64,000 nt of DNA from positions 263,927-327,926 of the forward strand of contig CAVYNE010000025.1 in NCBI GenBank assembly GCA_963769715.1. Direction: 5' to 3'. The stretch's first letter is position 1; every line of letters begins with the position of its first letter. A program made the translations under genes and the position numbers. Shown piece by piece: positions 26,242 through 35,480 of this stretch. Source of the stretch: Palsa-504 sp963769715. GTDB lineage: Bacteria > Actinomycetota > Actinomycetes > Streptosporangiales > Streptosporangiaceae. A model generated the notes under the pieces. It worked only from the letters and a program-made list of their open reading frames with translations. It made no database searches and was not told where the DNA came from.

Positions 26242-27936
26242 TTAATCATCCGAACGGACCTGGCTTTCACCCGCTCGCGCCACATCACGGTCTCGCCGGA
26301 AGAACTCGACCGGCTCCGCCGGCAGCGGCGTATTGCCGAGGATCAGGTCGGCCGCCTTTTCGGCGATCATCATGACCGGCGCGTAAATGTTGCCGTTGGT
26401 GACGTACGGCATGACCGAAGCGTCGACGACCCGCAGCCCCTGCAGTCCGTGCACCCGCATGGTCGCCGGGTCGGTCACCGCCATCGCGTCGGTGCCCATC
26501 TTGGTCGTGCAGGACGGGTGCAGCGCGGTCTCGGCGTCCCTGGCCACCCAGGCCAGGATCTCCTCGTCGGTCTCCACCGAAGGGCCGGGCGACAGCTCGC
26601 CCGCGTTGTAGTTGTCGAAGGCCGGCTGGGTCAAGATCTTCCGGGCGATCTGGATCGCCTCCACCCATTCCCGCTGGTCGGTCGGCGTGGACAGGTAATT
26701 GAACCGCAGTGCGGGGTGCACCTTCGGATCGCGCGAGGTGATCTTGCAGGTCCCGCGGGAGTCGGAGTACATCGGGCCGATGTGCACCTGGTACCCGTGC
26801 CCGCCCGCGGGCGACGAGCCGTCGTAGCGGATCGCGATGGGCAGGAAGTGGAACATCAGGTTCGGGTAGACCACGTCGTCGTTGCTGCGGGCGAAGCCGC
26901 CGCCCTCGAAGTGGTTGGTGGCGCCCGGGCCGGTCCGCCCGAACAGCCACTTCGCGCCGACCATGGGGCGGTTGCGCCACTTGAGCGCGGGCGCGACCGA
27001 GACCGGCAGCTTGGAGCCGTACTGGACGTACACCTCCAGGTGGTCCTGCAGGTTCTCGCCCACGCCGGGCAGGTCGGCGACCACGTCGATGCCGAACTCG
27101 GAAAGCTCCCCGGCGTTGCCGACGCCGGACAGCTGCAGCAGCTGCGGAGAGTTGATGGCCCCGCCCGACAAGATGAGCTCGCCGGACCGGACCCGCTTGA
27201 CCTTTCCTTCGTGGCGGAACTCGACGCCGACCGCGCGCGGGCCGTCGAAGATGATCTTCGTGACGAAGGCGCGGCAGGCCACCGTGAGGTTGGGCCGGCT
27301 CATCACCGGATACAGGTAGGCGCGCGCGGCAGACAGCCGCCTGCCCCGGTGGATGTTCCGGTCGAAGGCGTTGAAGCCCTCCTGCCGGTAGCCGTTCACG
27401 TCGTCGGTGAGCTGATAGCCGGCCTGCTGGACGGCGGCGAAGAACGCCTTGAACAGCGGGCTGGTAGCCGGGCCCCGCTCGAGCACCAGCGGCCCGGTGT
27501 GACCGCGGAACGGATCCTTCTCCTCGGCGGCCAGGCAGTTCTCCATCCGCTTGAAGTAGGGCAGGCAGTGCGCGTAGTCCCACTCGGCCATGCCCGCGTC
27601 CGCCGCCCAGCGCTCGTAGTCCAGCGGGTTGCCACGCTGGAAGATCATCCCGTTGATGCTGCTCGACCCGCCCAGGACCTTCCCCCGGGCGTGGTAGACG
27701 CGCCGCCCGTTCAGCTGCGGCTCAGGCTCGCTGGAGTACTTCCAGTCGTAGAAGCGGCTGCCGATCGGGAAGGTGAGCGCGGCCGGCATGTGGATGAACG
27801 GGTCCCAGATGTAGTCCGGGCGGCCCGCCTCGAGCACGAGCACCCGGGCGCCCGGGTCGGCGGACAGCCGGTTGCCCAGGGCGCTGCCCGCAGATCCGCC
27901 GCCGACGATAACGAAGTCATAGGTATGAGGTGCCAT
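26242..27936 (-). CDS. GMC-family oxidoreductase (choline dehydrogenase-like)
   Basis: FAD-dependent alcohol oxidoreductase of 564 residues. FAD motif VIVGGGSAGSALGNRLS, the GMC signature GKVLGGSSSINGMIF, the second signature GAINSPQLLQLSGVG, and the active-site region HPSCTTKMG and VTNGNIYAPVMMIAEKAADLI resemble BetA choline dehydrogenase, but specificity cannot be certain; no betaine aldehyde dehydrogenase or betaine transporter is next to it. ATG 27936 (MAPHTYDFVIVGGG) gives the family start; the 24 in-frame codons before it are not needed. Confidence 0.85.
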   Translation of the reverse strand: MAPHTYDFVIVGGGSAGSALGNRLSADPGARVLVLEAGRPDYIWDPFIHMPAALTFPIGSRFYDWKYSSEPEPQLNGRRVYHARGKVLGGSSSINGMIFQRGNPLDYERWAADAGMAEWDYAHCLPYFKRMENCLAAEEKDPFRGHTGPLVLERGPATSPLFKAFFAAVQQAGYQLTDDVNGYRQEGFNAFDRNIHRGRRLSAARAYLYPVMSRPNLTVACRAFVTKIIFDGPRAVGVEFRHEGKVKRVRSGELILSGGAINSPQLLQLSGVGNAGELSEFGIDVVADLPGVGENLQDHLEVYVQYGSKLPVSVAPALKWRNRPMVGAKWLFGRTGPGATNHFEGGGFARSNDDVVYPNLMFHFLPIAIRYDGSSPAGGHGYQVHIGPMYSDSRGTCKITSRDPKVHPALRFNYLSTPTDQREWVEAIQIARKILTQPAFDNYNAGELSPGPSVETDEEILAWVARDAETALHPSCTTKMGTDAMAVTDPATMRVHGLQGLRVVDASVMPYVTNGNIYAPVMMIAEKAADLILGNTPLPAEPVEFFRRDRDVARAGESQVRSDD

Positions 27937-28056
27937 GGGTCCGCTGTCCTCCCGCTCGCCTCCGGGGCGCCCTTGCGGCGCTGCCTTCCATCGTCCCTCG
28001 TTCCTCACTCCTCAGTCCAGGCGGCGCCGGGCCCGTTCGGCTCGCGGGGAGCGCCG

Positions 28057-30612
28057 TCACGCCTGGGTGGCGGCGTCGAGGTTCTCGCGCACGGTCTGGG
28101 TCATCTGATGGTCCGGTCCTAGGTAACGCTCGCAGTCGGTGAGGGCCCGCTGCAAGACCGCGACGACATCGGTGAGCCGCCCGGCCGTGTAGTAGGCGGT
28201 GGCGAGGTTGCACCGGGTGGTCAGGGTCTGGTCGTGCCCGGCCCCGAGCATCCGCTCGCTGTCGGCCAGCGCACGCTCGTACTGCGGGATGGCGTCGGCC
28301 ATCCGGCGGGCTTGCTGGTAGCAGGCGGCCAGGTTGGAGCGCGCGGTCAGGGTGTCCCGGTGGTCCGGTCCCTGGACTCGCGTCCGGTCGGCGAGGGTGC
28401 TCTCGTAGAGCGGGACTGCCTCTCGCAGCCGCCCCGCGCTGCGGTAGGCGTAGGCCAGGTTGGCCCGGGCGGCGATCGCGTCCGGGTGGTCGACGCCCTG
28501 GACCCGCTCGCGGTCGGCGAGCACCCGTTCGTACTGCGCGATGGCGTCCTTCTGCTTCCCGGCGGCGCGGAAAGCCGAGGCGAGGCTGGCCCGCGCCGCG
28601 ATGGTGTCCAGATGGTCCGGCCCGTGCATCCGCTCCTGGTCCCCCAGCGCCCGCCCGTACTGCGCGATCGCCTCCTTGGCCTGCCCGTTGGCCGCGTAGG
28701 CGGCGCCCAGGCTGGCGCGCACGCTCAGCGTGGCGGGGTGGCCGGCGCCGAGCTGGCGTTCGGCGTCGGCGAGGAGCAGCTCATAGGCGGCGATCGCCTC
28801 CCGGGCCCGTCCCGCCGCCTGGTATGTCTCGGCCAGGCTGGCCCGGGCGTCCAGGGTGGCTGGATGGGCCGGGCCGAGCATCCGCCCGGAGTCGGCCACC
28901 GTGCGTTCGTACAAGCCGATGGCGTCGGCGGGCCGCCCGGCGGACTGGTAGGCGTGGGCCAGGTGGCTGCGGGCCGCGATGGTCTCGGCGTGGTCGTGCC
29001 CCTGGTTCTGTTCCCGGTCCGCGAGCGCGGACTGGAACACCGCGATGGCGTCGGCGGACTTCCCGGCCGACTCGTAGGCCGCGGCGAGCCTGTCCCTGGC
29101 CACCACGGCGTTGGCGTGGGCGGGGCCGAGCAGCCGGGTGCTCGCGGCCACCATGGACTTCCAGTACGTGATGGCCGCGCGGGACAGCCTGCCCTGCTCA
29201 AGCGACAGGCCGGCGCGGAACAGCAGCGGATGGGCCTCCGGCTTCCACAGCATCTCGTAGTCGGTGGCCCGCAGCGCCGCGGCGCAGTCCCGCAGCGCCT
29301 GTTCGAGCTGGGCCTGTTCGAGTTGGGCCTGTCCGAGCTGTGCTGGCCCGGACTGGACTGGCCCGGACTGGGCCTGCTCGCCCTGACCGTCGCCGTCCGG
29401 CCAGGTCTCCAGCAGCGCGTCCGCGGCGGCGGTCACGACCTGCTCGAGATCGGCGGGCGGCAGGTAAGCGCGCACGGCGGCCTGCACGCTGGCGTGCATC
29501 TGTACGGTGCGCGCCAGGCTGGCCGGGTTGATGGTGACCAGGCCAGCCTGGGCCAGGTTGTTGATGGAGGCGCGCACCATGTTCTGATCGGCGGAGTTCG
29601 CGGTGCTAGGCCGGCCGGCGATGTAGCCGCAGGCAGCCGGACTGGTCAGCACGGCGCCTGGCACCCCGTGGTGATCCAGCATCGCGGCCAGCACCAGCGT
29701 CGGCCAGGCCAGCCCGGCCGGCGGCAGCTCGTGCGCGCACTCCGCGGCGATGGACCAGGTAGCCAGGACCGCCGCCGAGACGCCGTCCACGGCGGACATG
29801 TGCGGGATCCGTTCGGCCAGCCGCGCGCGGTACTCCCGGCAGCCTTGCCTGCGGGCGCTCATCACCGCGGTGGCCTGGGCCAGCCCGAGCGGCAGGCCGT
29901 CGAGGTCCTCGCCCAGGTCCAGTGCCTCGATCCGCTGGTCGGGGTGGTCGGTGAGCCGGGAGGCAACGTAGTCCAGGGCCTCGCGGCGGCTCAGCCCGGC
30001 CACCGGGACGACCCGCAGGTCCCTGCCCTTGAACGCAGTGCCCTTGAACGCTGAGCCCTCGAACGCTGGGCCCTCGAACGCTGAGCCCTCGAACGCCGTG
30101 GCCGGCAGCCTGGTGGTGATCAGGACCCGCCCGGACGCCCCGGCCGGCCACAGCTCCTCCAGGTCGCTCAGCTCGGCCAGGTCGTCGATGATCAGAGCCC
30201 ACGGCCGCGTGGTGTGGGCCAGCCAGGACACGAAGCGCGCCGCGGCCGCCTCCGCGTCCTCGTCCGGCTGGCTGGCGTCGACCGTGTTCGCCGCCTGGGC
30301 GAAGCCGACGATGAGCGATTCGGCGCTGGCGGCGGTCACCCAGACCAGGATCTCCACCGCCCGGGTGTTCCACATGACGTGGGCGAACTCCACCGCGAGC
30401 TGCGTCTTGCCGGTGCCGCCTTGGTCCGCCGGCGCCAGTTCGCTCTGGCTACCGTGGACCAGCACGACGGTCTCCCCGGGCTGCAGGCTGCTGGCTAGGT
30501 CAGGTCCGGTGTGCTCGCGCGGGTAGTAGGTGTCGGCGAGCGGCGGCACGATCCCGGATAGCAGCACTTCCGGCCCAGTCCCGGATGCGGTTCTCGCTTG
30601 CTGCGCGGCCAT
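28057..30612 (-). CDS. NB-ARC/TPR STAND-type protein, paralogue 1
   Basis: 851 residues. A short N-terminal segment (VLLSGIVPPLADTYYPREH) is shared with the next gene. The NB-ARC-like ATPase follows: Walker A GGTGKTQ at residues 65-71, Walker B around WALIIDDLAEL, then the LITTRLP sensor. The C-terminal half is about nine 42-residue TPR/Kinesin-light-chain-like repeats of the form LG-DHPDTL-AR--LA-AY---G---AI. Such proteins are ATP-dependent sensing or scaffolding switches; some homologues act in defence or signalling, but no effector domain is visible here. ATG 30612 was chosen because upstream codons repeat NSA-type low-complexity sequence. Two 15-bp repeat arrays lie in its linkers. Confidence 0.85.
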   Translation of the reverse strand: MAAQQARTASGTGPEVLLSGIVPPLADTYYPREHTGPDLASSLQPGETVVLVHGSQSELAPADQGGTGKTQLAVEFAHVMWNTRAVEILVWVTAASAESLIVGFAQAANTVDASQPDEDAEAAAARFVSWLAHTTRPWALIIDDLAELSDLEELWPAGASGRVLITTRLPATAFEGSAFEGPAFEGSAFKGTAFKGRDLRVVPVAGLSRREALDYVASRLTDHPDQRIEALDLGEDLDGLPLGLAQATAVMSARRQGCREYRARLAERIPHMSAVDGVSAAVLATWSIAAECAHELPPAGLAWPTLVLAAMLDHHGVPGAVLTSPAACGYIAGRPSTANSADQNMVRASINNLAQAGLVTINPASLARTVQMHASVQAAVRAYLPPADLEQVVTAAADALLETWPDGDGQGEQAQSGPVQSGPAQLGQAQLEQAQLEQALRDCAAALRATDYEMLWKPEAHPLLFRAGLSLEQGRLSRAAITYWKSMVAASTRLLGPAHANAVVARDRLAAAYESAGKSADAIAVFQSALADREQNQGHDHAETIAARSHLAHAYQSAGRPADAIGLYERTVADSGRMLGPAHPATLDARASLAETYQAAGRAREAIAAYELLLADAERQLGAGHPATLSVRASLGAAYAANGQAKEAIAQYGRALGDQERMHGPDHLDTIAARASLASAFRAAGKQKDAIAQYERVLADRERVQGVDHPDAIAARANLAYAYRSAGRLREAVPLYESTLADRTRVQGPDHRDTLTARSNLAACYQQARRMADAIPQYERALADSERMLGAGHDQTLTTRCNLATAYYTAGRLTDVVAVLQRALTDCERYLGPDHQMTQTVRENLDAATQA
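29301..29375 (-). repeat. 15-bp tandem repeat, 5 units, in paralogue 1
   Basis: Units such as gttcgagctgggcct and gcccggactgggcct; encodes the Q-S-G-P / Q-L-E-Q-A linker before the TPR region. Confidence 0.85.
30026..30100 (-). repeat. 15-bp tandem repeat, 5 units, in paralogue 1
   Basis: Units such as ccctcgaacgctgag; encodes the AFEGS/AFKGT repeats within the ATPase domain, just after the LITTRLP motif. Confidence 0.9.
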
Positions 30613-30950
30613 GGTGGACAGCCCTTTCTCGCCCCCGCTTCTCGTGGACCGGCTGAATCTGCAATGCTGAATCCGGTTGCCGAATCCAGCACTGTTGAAC
30701 CTGGCACTATTGAATCCGGCCCCAATCCAGGCCACAGGCTCTTACTGGCCGCGCGACCCCGCTGTAGATGGCATGATAATCACGGTCACCGCTTGATGGC
30801 TATATGTTGCGATAAGTCACATTATGTGACCATTAAGCTCAATAATTGTAACTATCTGCACACTCTCTGTATCGAGTGTCACGTGGCGATTTTAGTGCGA
30901 ACTGAGCCGATTGTTTCCGGTTTTAGCCGGATCTCGTCCATGACCGGTCG
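30613..30950. promoter_or_regulatory. Spacer between paralogues with AT-rich palindrome
   Basis: The only clearly AT-rich stretch nearby. It holds a perfect 15-nt palindrome gtcacattatgtgac (30816-30830) and, at 30796-30807, a 12-mer (atggctatatgt) also found upstream of paralogue 2 (33837-33848). It probably contains the paralogue 1 promoter on the minus strand. Confidence 0.45.
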
Positions 30951-33605
30951 TCAGGCCCGGGTGGCGGCCTCGAGGTTCTCGCGCACGGTCCTGGTCATCG
31001 GGTGGTCGGGGCCGAGATAGCGCTCGCCGTCGGCCAGGGTCCGCTGCAGTAGCGGGATGGCCTCCGTCAGCTGCCCGTCCGCGAACAAAGCCGCGGCCAG
31101 GCTGGACCGGTTGGTCATCGTCTCCGGGTCGCCGGGCCCAAGCATGCGCTCGCTGTCGGCCAGGGCCTGCCCGTAGTGGTAGATGGCGTCGCTGAGCCGG
31201 CCTGCCTGCTGGTACGTTGCGGCCAGGCTGGCCCGCGCGAACCGGGTATCCGCGTGGCCGGGTCCCTGCACCCGCTCACGGTCGGCCAGGACGCGCTCGT
31301 AGGCCGGGATCGCCTCCCGCAGCTGCCCGGCGCTGCGGAAGGCGAAGGCCAGGTTGGCCCGGGCCGCGATCGCGTCCGGATGATCGGCCCCCGCGGTCCG
31401 CTCCCGGTCGGCCAGTACCCGCTGGTAGAGCGCGATCGCGTCCTTCATCTTTCCGCCGCGGTGATAGGCCGAGGCGAGGCTGGCGCGCGCCGCGATCGCG
31501 TCGGGATGGTCGTAGCCGCCCTCCTCGGCGTCCGCGACCAGCCGCTTGTACTGCTCGATGGCATCCTTGGGCTGCCCGGCGGCCAGGAAGGCGGCGGCCA
31601 GGCTGTCCCGCGTGGCCAGCGTGCTCGGGTGCCCCGCGCCGAGGAGCTTTTCCGAGTCGGTCATGAGCACCTGGTAGGCGGCCAGCGTTTCCTGGCCGCG
31701 GCCGGCCGCCTGGTACGCGGCGGCCAGGCTGGCCCGGGCGGCCAGCGTGACCGGATGCGCGGGGCCGAGCTGGCGGCCGGCCCCGTCCGCCATCTGCTCG
31801 TACAGCGCGACCGCCTCGGCTGGCCGCCCGGCGCTGGAGTAGGCGTGGGCGAGCCGCCCGCACGCCGCGATCGTGTCGGGGTGTTCGGGTCCGGAATTGT
31901 GCTCCCGGTCGGCCAGCGCGCTGGAGAACACCGCGATGGCGTCGCCGAAGCGCCCGGCCGACTCGTAGGCGGCGGCCAGCCGGTCCCGGGCCGTTATCGC
32001 GTTGGCGTGCGCGTCGCCGAGCAGCCTGGTGCTGGTGATGAGCATGCTCTGCCAGTACGTGATGGCGGATCCGGCCAGCCCGCTGGCCTCCAGGCTCAGC
32101 CCCTTGCGGAATAGCACCGGGTGGGCTTCCGGCTGCCACAGCCTGCTCTGGTGGGGCTGTGCTACCTGATAAGCCTGGGGCTCGGCGGCGCTCTGCGGGG
32201 CCGGGCGGGCGTGGTGGCCGCCTTCGGCCGGGCGGGGGACGGCGCTGTCGGCCGCCCACAGCGCGCCAGTGCAGTCCCGCAGGACCTGCTCGAGCTCCGC
32301 CTGTTGGGGCTCCGCCTGTTGGGGCCGGGCCGGTTGGGGCTGGGCCGGTTGGGGCTGGGCCGGTTCGGGCTGGGCCGGTTCGGGCTGGGCCCGCTCGGGC
32401 TGGTCCGCAGTCCCGCCGGGTTCCGGCCAGGCCTGCAGCAGCGCCTCCGCCGCGGCCAGCACGGCCTGCTCGAAGTCCGCGGGCGGCAGGTAGGCGCGCA
32501 CCGCGGCCTGGACGCTGGCGTGCATCCGCACCGTCCGGACCGGGCTGGCCGGGTCGAGGCTAATCAGGCCGACCCGGGCCAGGTTGGTCACGGCCGCGTG
32601 GACCAGGGTCTGGTCGGCCGCTTCCGCGGTGCTCGGCCGGCCCGCGATGTAGCCGCACCCGGCCGGGCTGGTCAGCACGGCGCCAGGAATCCCGTCCGGA
32701 TCGAGCATGGCGGCCAGGGCCAGGGCCGGCCAGGCCACGCCCGCAGGCGGTAGCTGGTGCGCGCTCTCGGCGGCCAGCGACCAGGTGGCCAGCACCGCGG
32801 GGGAGACGCCGTCGACCCGCACCGCGGACATGTACTCGCGTCGTTCGCCGAACCGCCCTCGGTACTCCCGGCAGCTCAGCCGGTCCACGGTCATCACGGC
32901 GGCCGCCTGGGCCAGCCCGAGCGGCAGCCCGTCCAGGTCTACGCCTAGGTCGAGCGCCTCGGCCCGCTGGTCGGGGTAGTCGGTCAGCCGGGCGCTCAGG
33001 TACGCCAGCACCTCGCGGCGGCTGAACCCGCCGACCGGGGCAATCCGCGGCCCGGCCGCCGCTTCATGGGTCTGGCCAGGCCCGGCCCGGAAGACGGTCT
33101 CCGGCAGCCGAGTGGTGATCACGACCTGGCCGGCCGGGCCCGCGGGCCAGAGGTTCTCCAGGTCGGCCAGGCTGACCAGGTCATCCAGGATCAGCGCCCA
33201 CGGCCGCCTAGTGTGCGCCAGCCAGCCGATGAAGCGGTCCGCGGCGGCCTCGGCGGACAGCGTCGCCTCGGCCGCGCCGACCGTTCTGGCCGCCTGCGCG
33301 AAGCCGGTGACGATCGCCTCCCGGCTGGTCGCCGTGACCCAGACCAGCGCGTCGACCGCGCGGGCGCCCCACAGCGCGTGGGTGAACGCCACCGCGAGCT
33401 GCGTCTTGCCCGTGCCCCCCTGGACCACGGGCGCGGCGGGGGTCTCCTCGCCGTGGGTCAGCACCACCGTGTCGCCCGGATACAGGCCCGCCCGCAGGTC
33501 AAGCCCGGTTTCCGGGCGCTGGTGAAAAAAGTCAGCGAGCGGCGGGATGATCCCGGACAGCTTGACCTGAGAATGCGGCGGCGTTCCGGTCCGCTCCGCA
33601 ACCAC
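30951..33605 (-). CDS. NB-ARC/TPR STAND-type protein, paralogue 2
   Basis: 884 residues with the same order as the neighbouring gene: N-terminal motif VKLSGIIPPLADFFHQRPET, Walker A GGTGKTQ at residues 63-69, Walker B region WALILDDLVSL, VITTRLP, a Q-P-E-P-A low-complexity linker, then about nine TPR-like repeats ending with EAIPLLQRTLADGERYLG. Long stretches match paralogue 1, so the pair arose by tandem duplication. The GTG at 33605 follows ggagagg and aligns with the paralogue's start; longer readings add Arg-rich sequence. Role unknown: likely an ATP-driven sensor or scaffold. Confidence 0.85.
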   Translation of the reverse strand: MVAERTGTPPHSQVKLSGIIPPLADFFHQRPETGLDLRAGLYPGDTVVLTHGEETPAAPVVQGGTGKTQLAVAFTHALWGARAVDALVWVTATSREAIVTGFAQAARTVGAAEATLSAEAAADRFIGWLAHTRRPWALILDDLVSLADLENLWPAGPAGQVVITTRLPETVFRAGPGQTHEAAAGPRIAPVGGFSRREVLAYLSARLTDYPDQRAEALDLGVDLDGLPLGLAQAAAVMTVDRLSCREYRGRFGERREYMSAVRVDGVSPAVLATWSLAAESAHQLPPAGVAWPALALAAMLDPDGIPGAVLTSPAGCGYIAGRPSTAEAADQTLVHAAVTNLARVGLISLDPASPVRTVRMHASVQAAVRAYLPPADFEQAVLAAAEALLQAWPEPGGTADQPERAQPEPAQPEPAQPQPAQPQPARPQQAEPQQAELEQVLRDCTGALWAADSAVPRPAEGGHHARPAPQSAAEPQAYQVAQPHQSRLWQPEAHPVLFRKGLSLEASGLAGSAITYWQSMLITSTRLLGDAHANAITARDRLAAAYESAGRFGDAIAVFSSALADREHNSGPEHPDTIAACGRLAHAYSSAGRPAEAVALYEQMADGAGRQLGPAHPVTLAARASLAAAYQAAGRGQETLAAYQVLMTDSEKLLGAGHPSTLATRDSLAAAFLAAGQPKDAIEQYKRLVADAEEGGYDHPDAIAARASLASAYHRGGKMKDAIALYQRVLADRERTAGADHPDAIAARANLAFAFRSAGQLREAIPAYERVLADRERVQGPGHADTRFARASLAATYQQAGRLSDAIYHYGQALADSERMLGPGDPETMTNRSSLAAALFADGQLTEAIPLLQRTLADGERYLGPDHPMTRTVRENLEAATRA
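32296..32400 (-). repeat. 15-bp tandem repeat, 7 units, in paralogue 2
   Basis: Units such as tccgcctgttggggc and tgggccggttcgggc; encodes the QPEPA/QPQPA linker between the ATPase and TPR regions. Confidence 0.95.
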
Positions 33606-34111
33606 GTTGACAGCCTCTCCCGCGTTGCCTCGAAGGCCAGGCCGGAGGTCCGGACGTGGCCGTGCCACAGTTTTCGAGTGAGCCGCCACTACCCGCAATC
33701 ATGGCCGCTCACGACGAACGCGATTCCCGCCCGTCGGCTCCCGGCGGACTCGCCGGGGGCTCAGAGGGGAGGGGTCGGTACCGTTCTGCACGTGCACCAC
33801 AGTCCGGCATAGGAATGCTAGTGGTGATCCCTGGGCATGGCTATATGTGCGAAAAGTTCGGATAAGGCCCTGAATGGGGCGTCCAATGAGGCTGTTGTGG
33901 CTCGTCACGACCTCACCCCCGGAGTAGGGGGTGCACCTGCCCCGGCGTCCCTTTGTTATGAACCCGAGATAGGCTTCGGCGCATGCCGATCAGGGTGATC
34001 CGCGCGGCCCTGGGGTGTCCGTACAAATCCGTCACGCCATTACGCGTCAGGCAACGCCAAAAACCGCGTGCGATCAATGCGCTAATTTAAGACCAATACG
34101 CGCCGCGGCGG
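33606..34111. other. Intergenic region, no gene recognised
   Basis: Holds the promoter of paralogue 2 (with the shared 12-mer at 33837-33848) and a 7-bp hairpin cacccccggagtagggggtg (33914-33933). Possible short reading frames lack supporting features. Confidence 0.5.
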
Positions 34112-34543
34112 TTAGGAAACGCAGAACTCATTGCCCTCCGGGTCGCGCATCGCGATGGAGTTGCCCCGGACGGTGTCGTTCGCCCAGGCGATGCTGGCGC
34201 CGGCCTGAACCAGTTGCTCCACCTTCTCGCTGACCAGCCGCTTGCGCTCCTCGCCGCGGACCTCACGACCGGCCACCCGGACGTCGAGATGGACCCGGTT
34301 CTTGGCGGTCTTGCCCTCAGGCACGCGCTGGAAGTACAGCCGGGGACCTTCGTCCGCCGGGTCGATCAGCGCGGTCGCGTCACCAAACTCCTCTTCGCCA
34401 ATCCCCACCGACCTGGCGAACGCCTCCCAACTGCCGAAGCCCTCCGGCGGCGGCTCGACCACATAGTCCAGTGCCAGCACCCAGAATTCGGCGAGCTTGG
34501 TCGGTTCGGCGGCGTCGAAAACGACCTGGATCTTGGTGTACAT
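34112..34543 (-). CDS. VOC-family (glyoxalase-like) protein
   Basis: 143 residues with the vicinal-oxygen-chelate fold: MYTKIQVVFDAAEPTKLAEFWVLAL at the start, RLYFQRVPEGKTAKNRVHLDVRV in the middle, and the C-terminal MRDPEGNEFCV, where the Glu normally binds metal. This is the common glyoxalase-like subgroup of actinobacteria, whose substrate is unknown. I place the start at the ATG at 34543 because ggagg lies nine bases upstream; the GTG two codons earlier would be too close. The upstream noncoding strip carries a DnaA-box-like cluster. Confidence 0.85.
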   Translation of the reverse strand: MYTKIQVVFDAAEPTKLAEFWVLALDYVVEPPPEGFGSWEAFARSVGIGEEEFGDATALIDPADEGPRLYFQRVPEGKTAKNRVHLDVRVAGREVRGEERKRLVSEKVEQLVQAGASIAWANDTVRGNSIAMRDPEGNEFCVS

Positions 34544-34888
34544 GATCACGATCCTCCGTGTCTAGCTTCTGACGTTACGGTGAGTAACGGGCGGGAACGG
34601 CTATCGTCCGTAGTTTTTCAACTATTCTCAGCCTCGGTTCGTCCACATGGCCGCCGGGTTCTCCACAGCTGTAGTTGCCTGTCTGTTAAGGCGAGTCCGC
34701 GGCCTTGTCCACAGTGGGTAGATCGTTTTCCCCGTCTCGTCCACAGGCTGGCCGGCCTTGTGCACATGGCGATCCACAGACGTGCGGAGGTAGCGTGCTC
34801 TTTCCTGGGCAGTGCGTATGGGATCGATATGCGCCGGGCAGGGGCTCAGGTAGGGGTTGGGGTAGGGGCGCGCGGCGAGGCGGTCACT
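34544..34888. other. Intergenic region before the Nudix-like gene
   Basis: No gene recognised. It contains an AT-rich stretch near 34611-34630 and the DnaA-box-like cluster annotated separately. Confidence 0.5.
34639..34778 (+). promoter_or_regulatory. Cluster of six DnaA-box-like 9-mers
   Basis: Six sequences ending in CACA, five with tCCACA, all on the plus strand: 34639-34647, 34659-34667, 34705-34713 (exact TTGTCCACA, the actinobacterial consensus), 34737-34745, 34758-34766 and 34770-34778. The others differ from TTGTCCACA or TTATCCACA at one or two positions. No dnaA or dnaN is nearby, so this is not the main origin, but may be a DnaA-binding or titration site or a regulator of the downstream gene. 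Confidence 0.6.
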
Positions 34889-35428
34889 ATGAGCAGGCTC
34901 ACCATGAGCGGTGCCGGCGACACCGCGATCGCTGCGGAGGCTCAGCATCGCCGCAGGGTGGACGTGGACGTCATCCTGTTGCTGATGAGGAGCGGACGCA
35001 TCCTGTTGCGGGAGCGGGCCAACACCGGTTACGGTGACGGCGCGTACGAGCCGCCGACGGGCCAGCTGGCCGACCGGGAGACGATCGTCGAGACGGCGAT
35101 CCGGGTTGCCTCGGCCGAAGCCGGGATCACCATCAGCGCGGGGAACGTGGCGCTCGCGCACGTCATGCACGACGTGTCCGGCAGCGGGCGCATCGCCTTC
35201 TTCCTGACCGTGTCCGGCTGGCAGGGCGAGCACGCCTCGGCCGGCGCCCGCTGGTTCCCGGTCGCGAACCTGCCCACCAACATGCTCGACCGGTCCCGGG
35301 TGGCACTGCGGAACTACGCCGACGGGATGCGGTTTTCCACCTACCCGGCGTTCGGCCCGGGCGGCCCGGCGCTGCCTAGTACCTCCGCCTGGGCCGCCTC
35401 CGGATGGCAAGACGCCTTCAGCGCCTGA
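34889..35428 (+). CDS. Nudix-like hydrolase
   Basis: 179 residues. The fold pattern (VDVDVILLLMRSGRILLRER, YEPPTGQLADRETIVETAIRVASAEAGI) matches a Nudix protein with the box partly degraded: the REUXEE core reads RVASAE, losing the second residue of RE and the first Glu of EE, so metal binding may be weakened. C-terminal GARWFPVANLPTNM is the usual adaptor to the second sheet. The start is ATG 34889 (MSRLTMSGAG); earlier in-frame codons are noncoding. A DnaA-box-like cluster lies 110-250 bases upstream. Confidence 0.75.
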   Translation: MSRLTMSGAGDTAIAAEAQHRRRVDVDVILLLMRSGRILLRERANTGYGDGAYEPPTGQLADRETIVETAIRVASAEAGITISAGNVALAHVMHDVSGSGRIAFFLTVSGWQGEHASAGARWFPVANLPTNMLDRSRVALRNYADGMRFSTYPAFGPGGPALPSTSAWAASGWQDAFSA

Positions 35429-35480
35429 CGCTGCGACCGGCCGAGCCCGGAACCGCCTGAGCCCGGATAGGCTGACCGGG

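Noticed and set aside
28057..33605. FxSxx-COOH (FxsT-type) peptide system suggested by NB-ARC/TPR proteins
   Set aside because: No FxSxx-ending small peptide gene or radical SAM maturase found nearby.
33656..33865. Short plus-strand frame between the NB-ARC/TPR gene and the VOC gene
   Set aside because: No motif and poor codon use; it lies in the likely promoter region of paralogue 2.
34639..34778. Chromosomal origin of replication
   Set aside because: dnaA, dnaN, recF or other origin genes are not nearby, and the boxes are few and mostly imperfect.
34214..34888. Upstream extension of the Nudix-like gene
   Set aside because: Antisense to the VOC gene, then noncoding with DnaA-box-like motifs; no family similarity.
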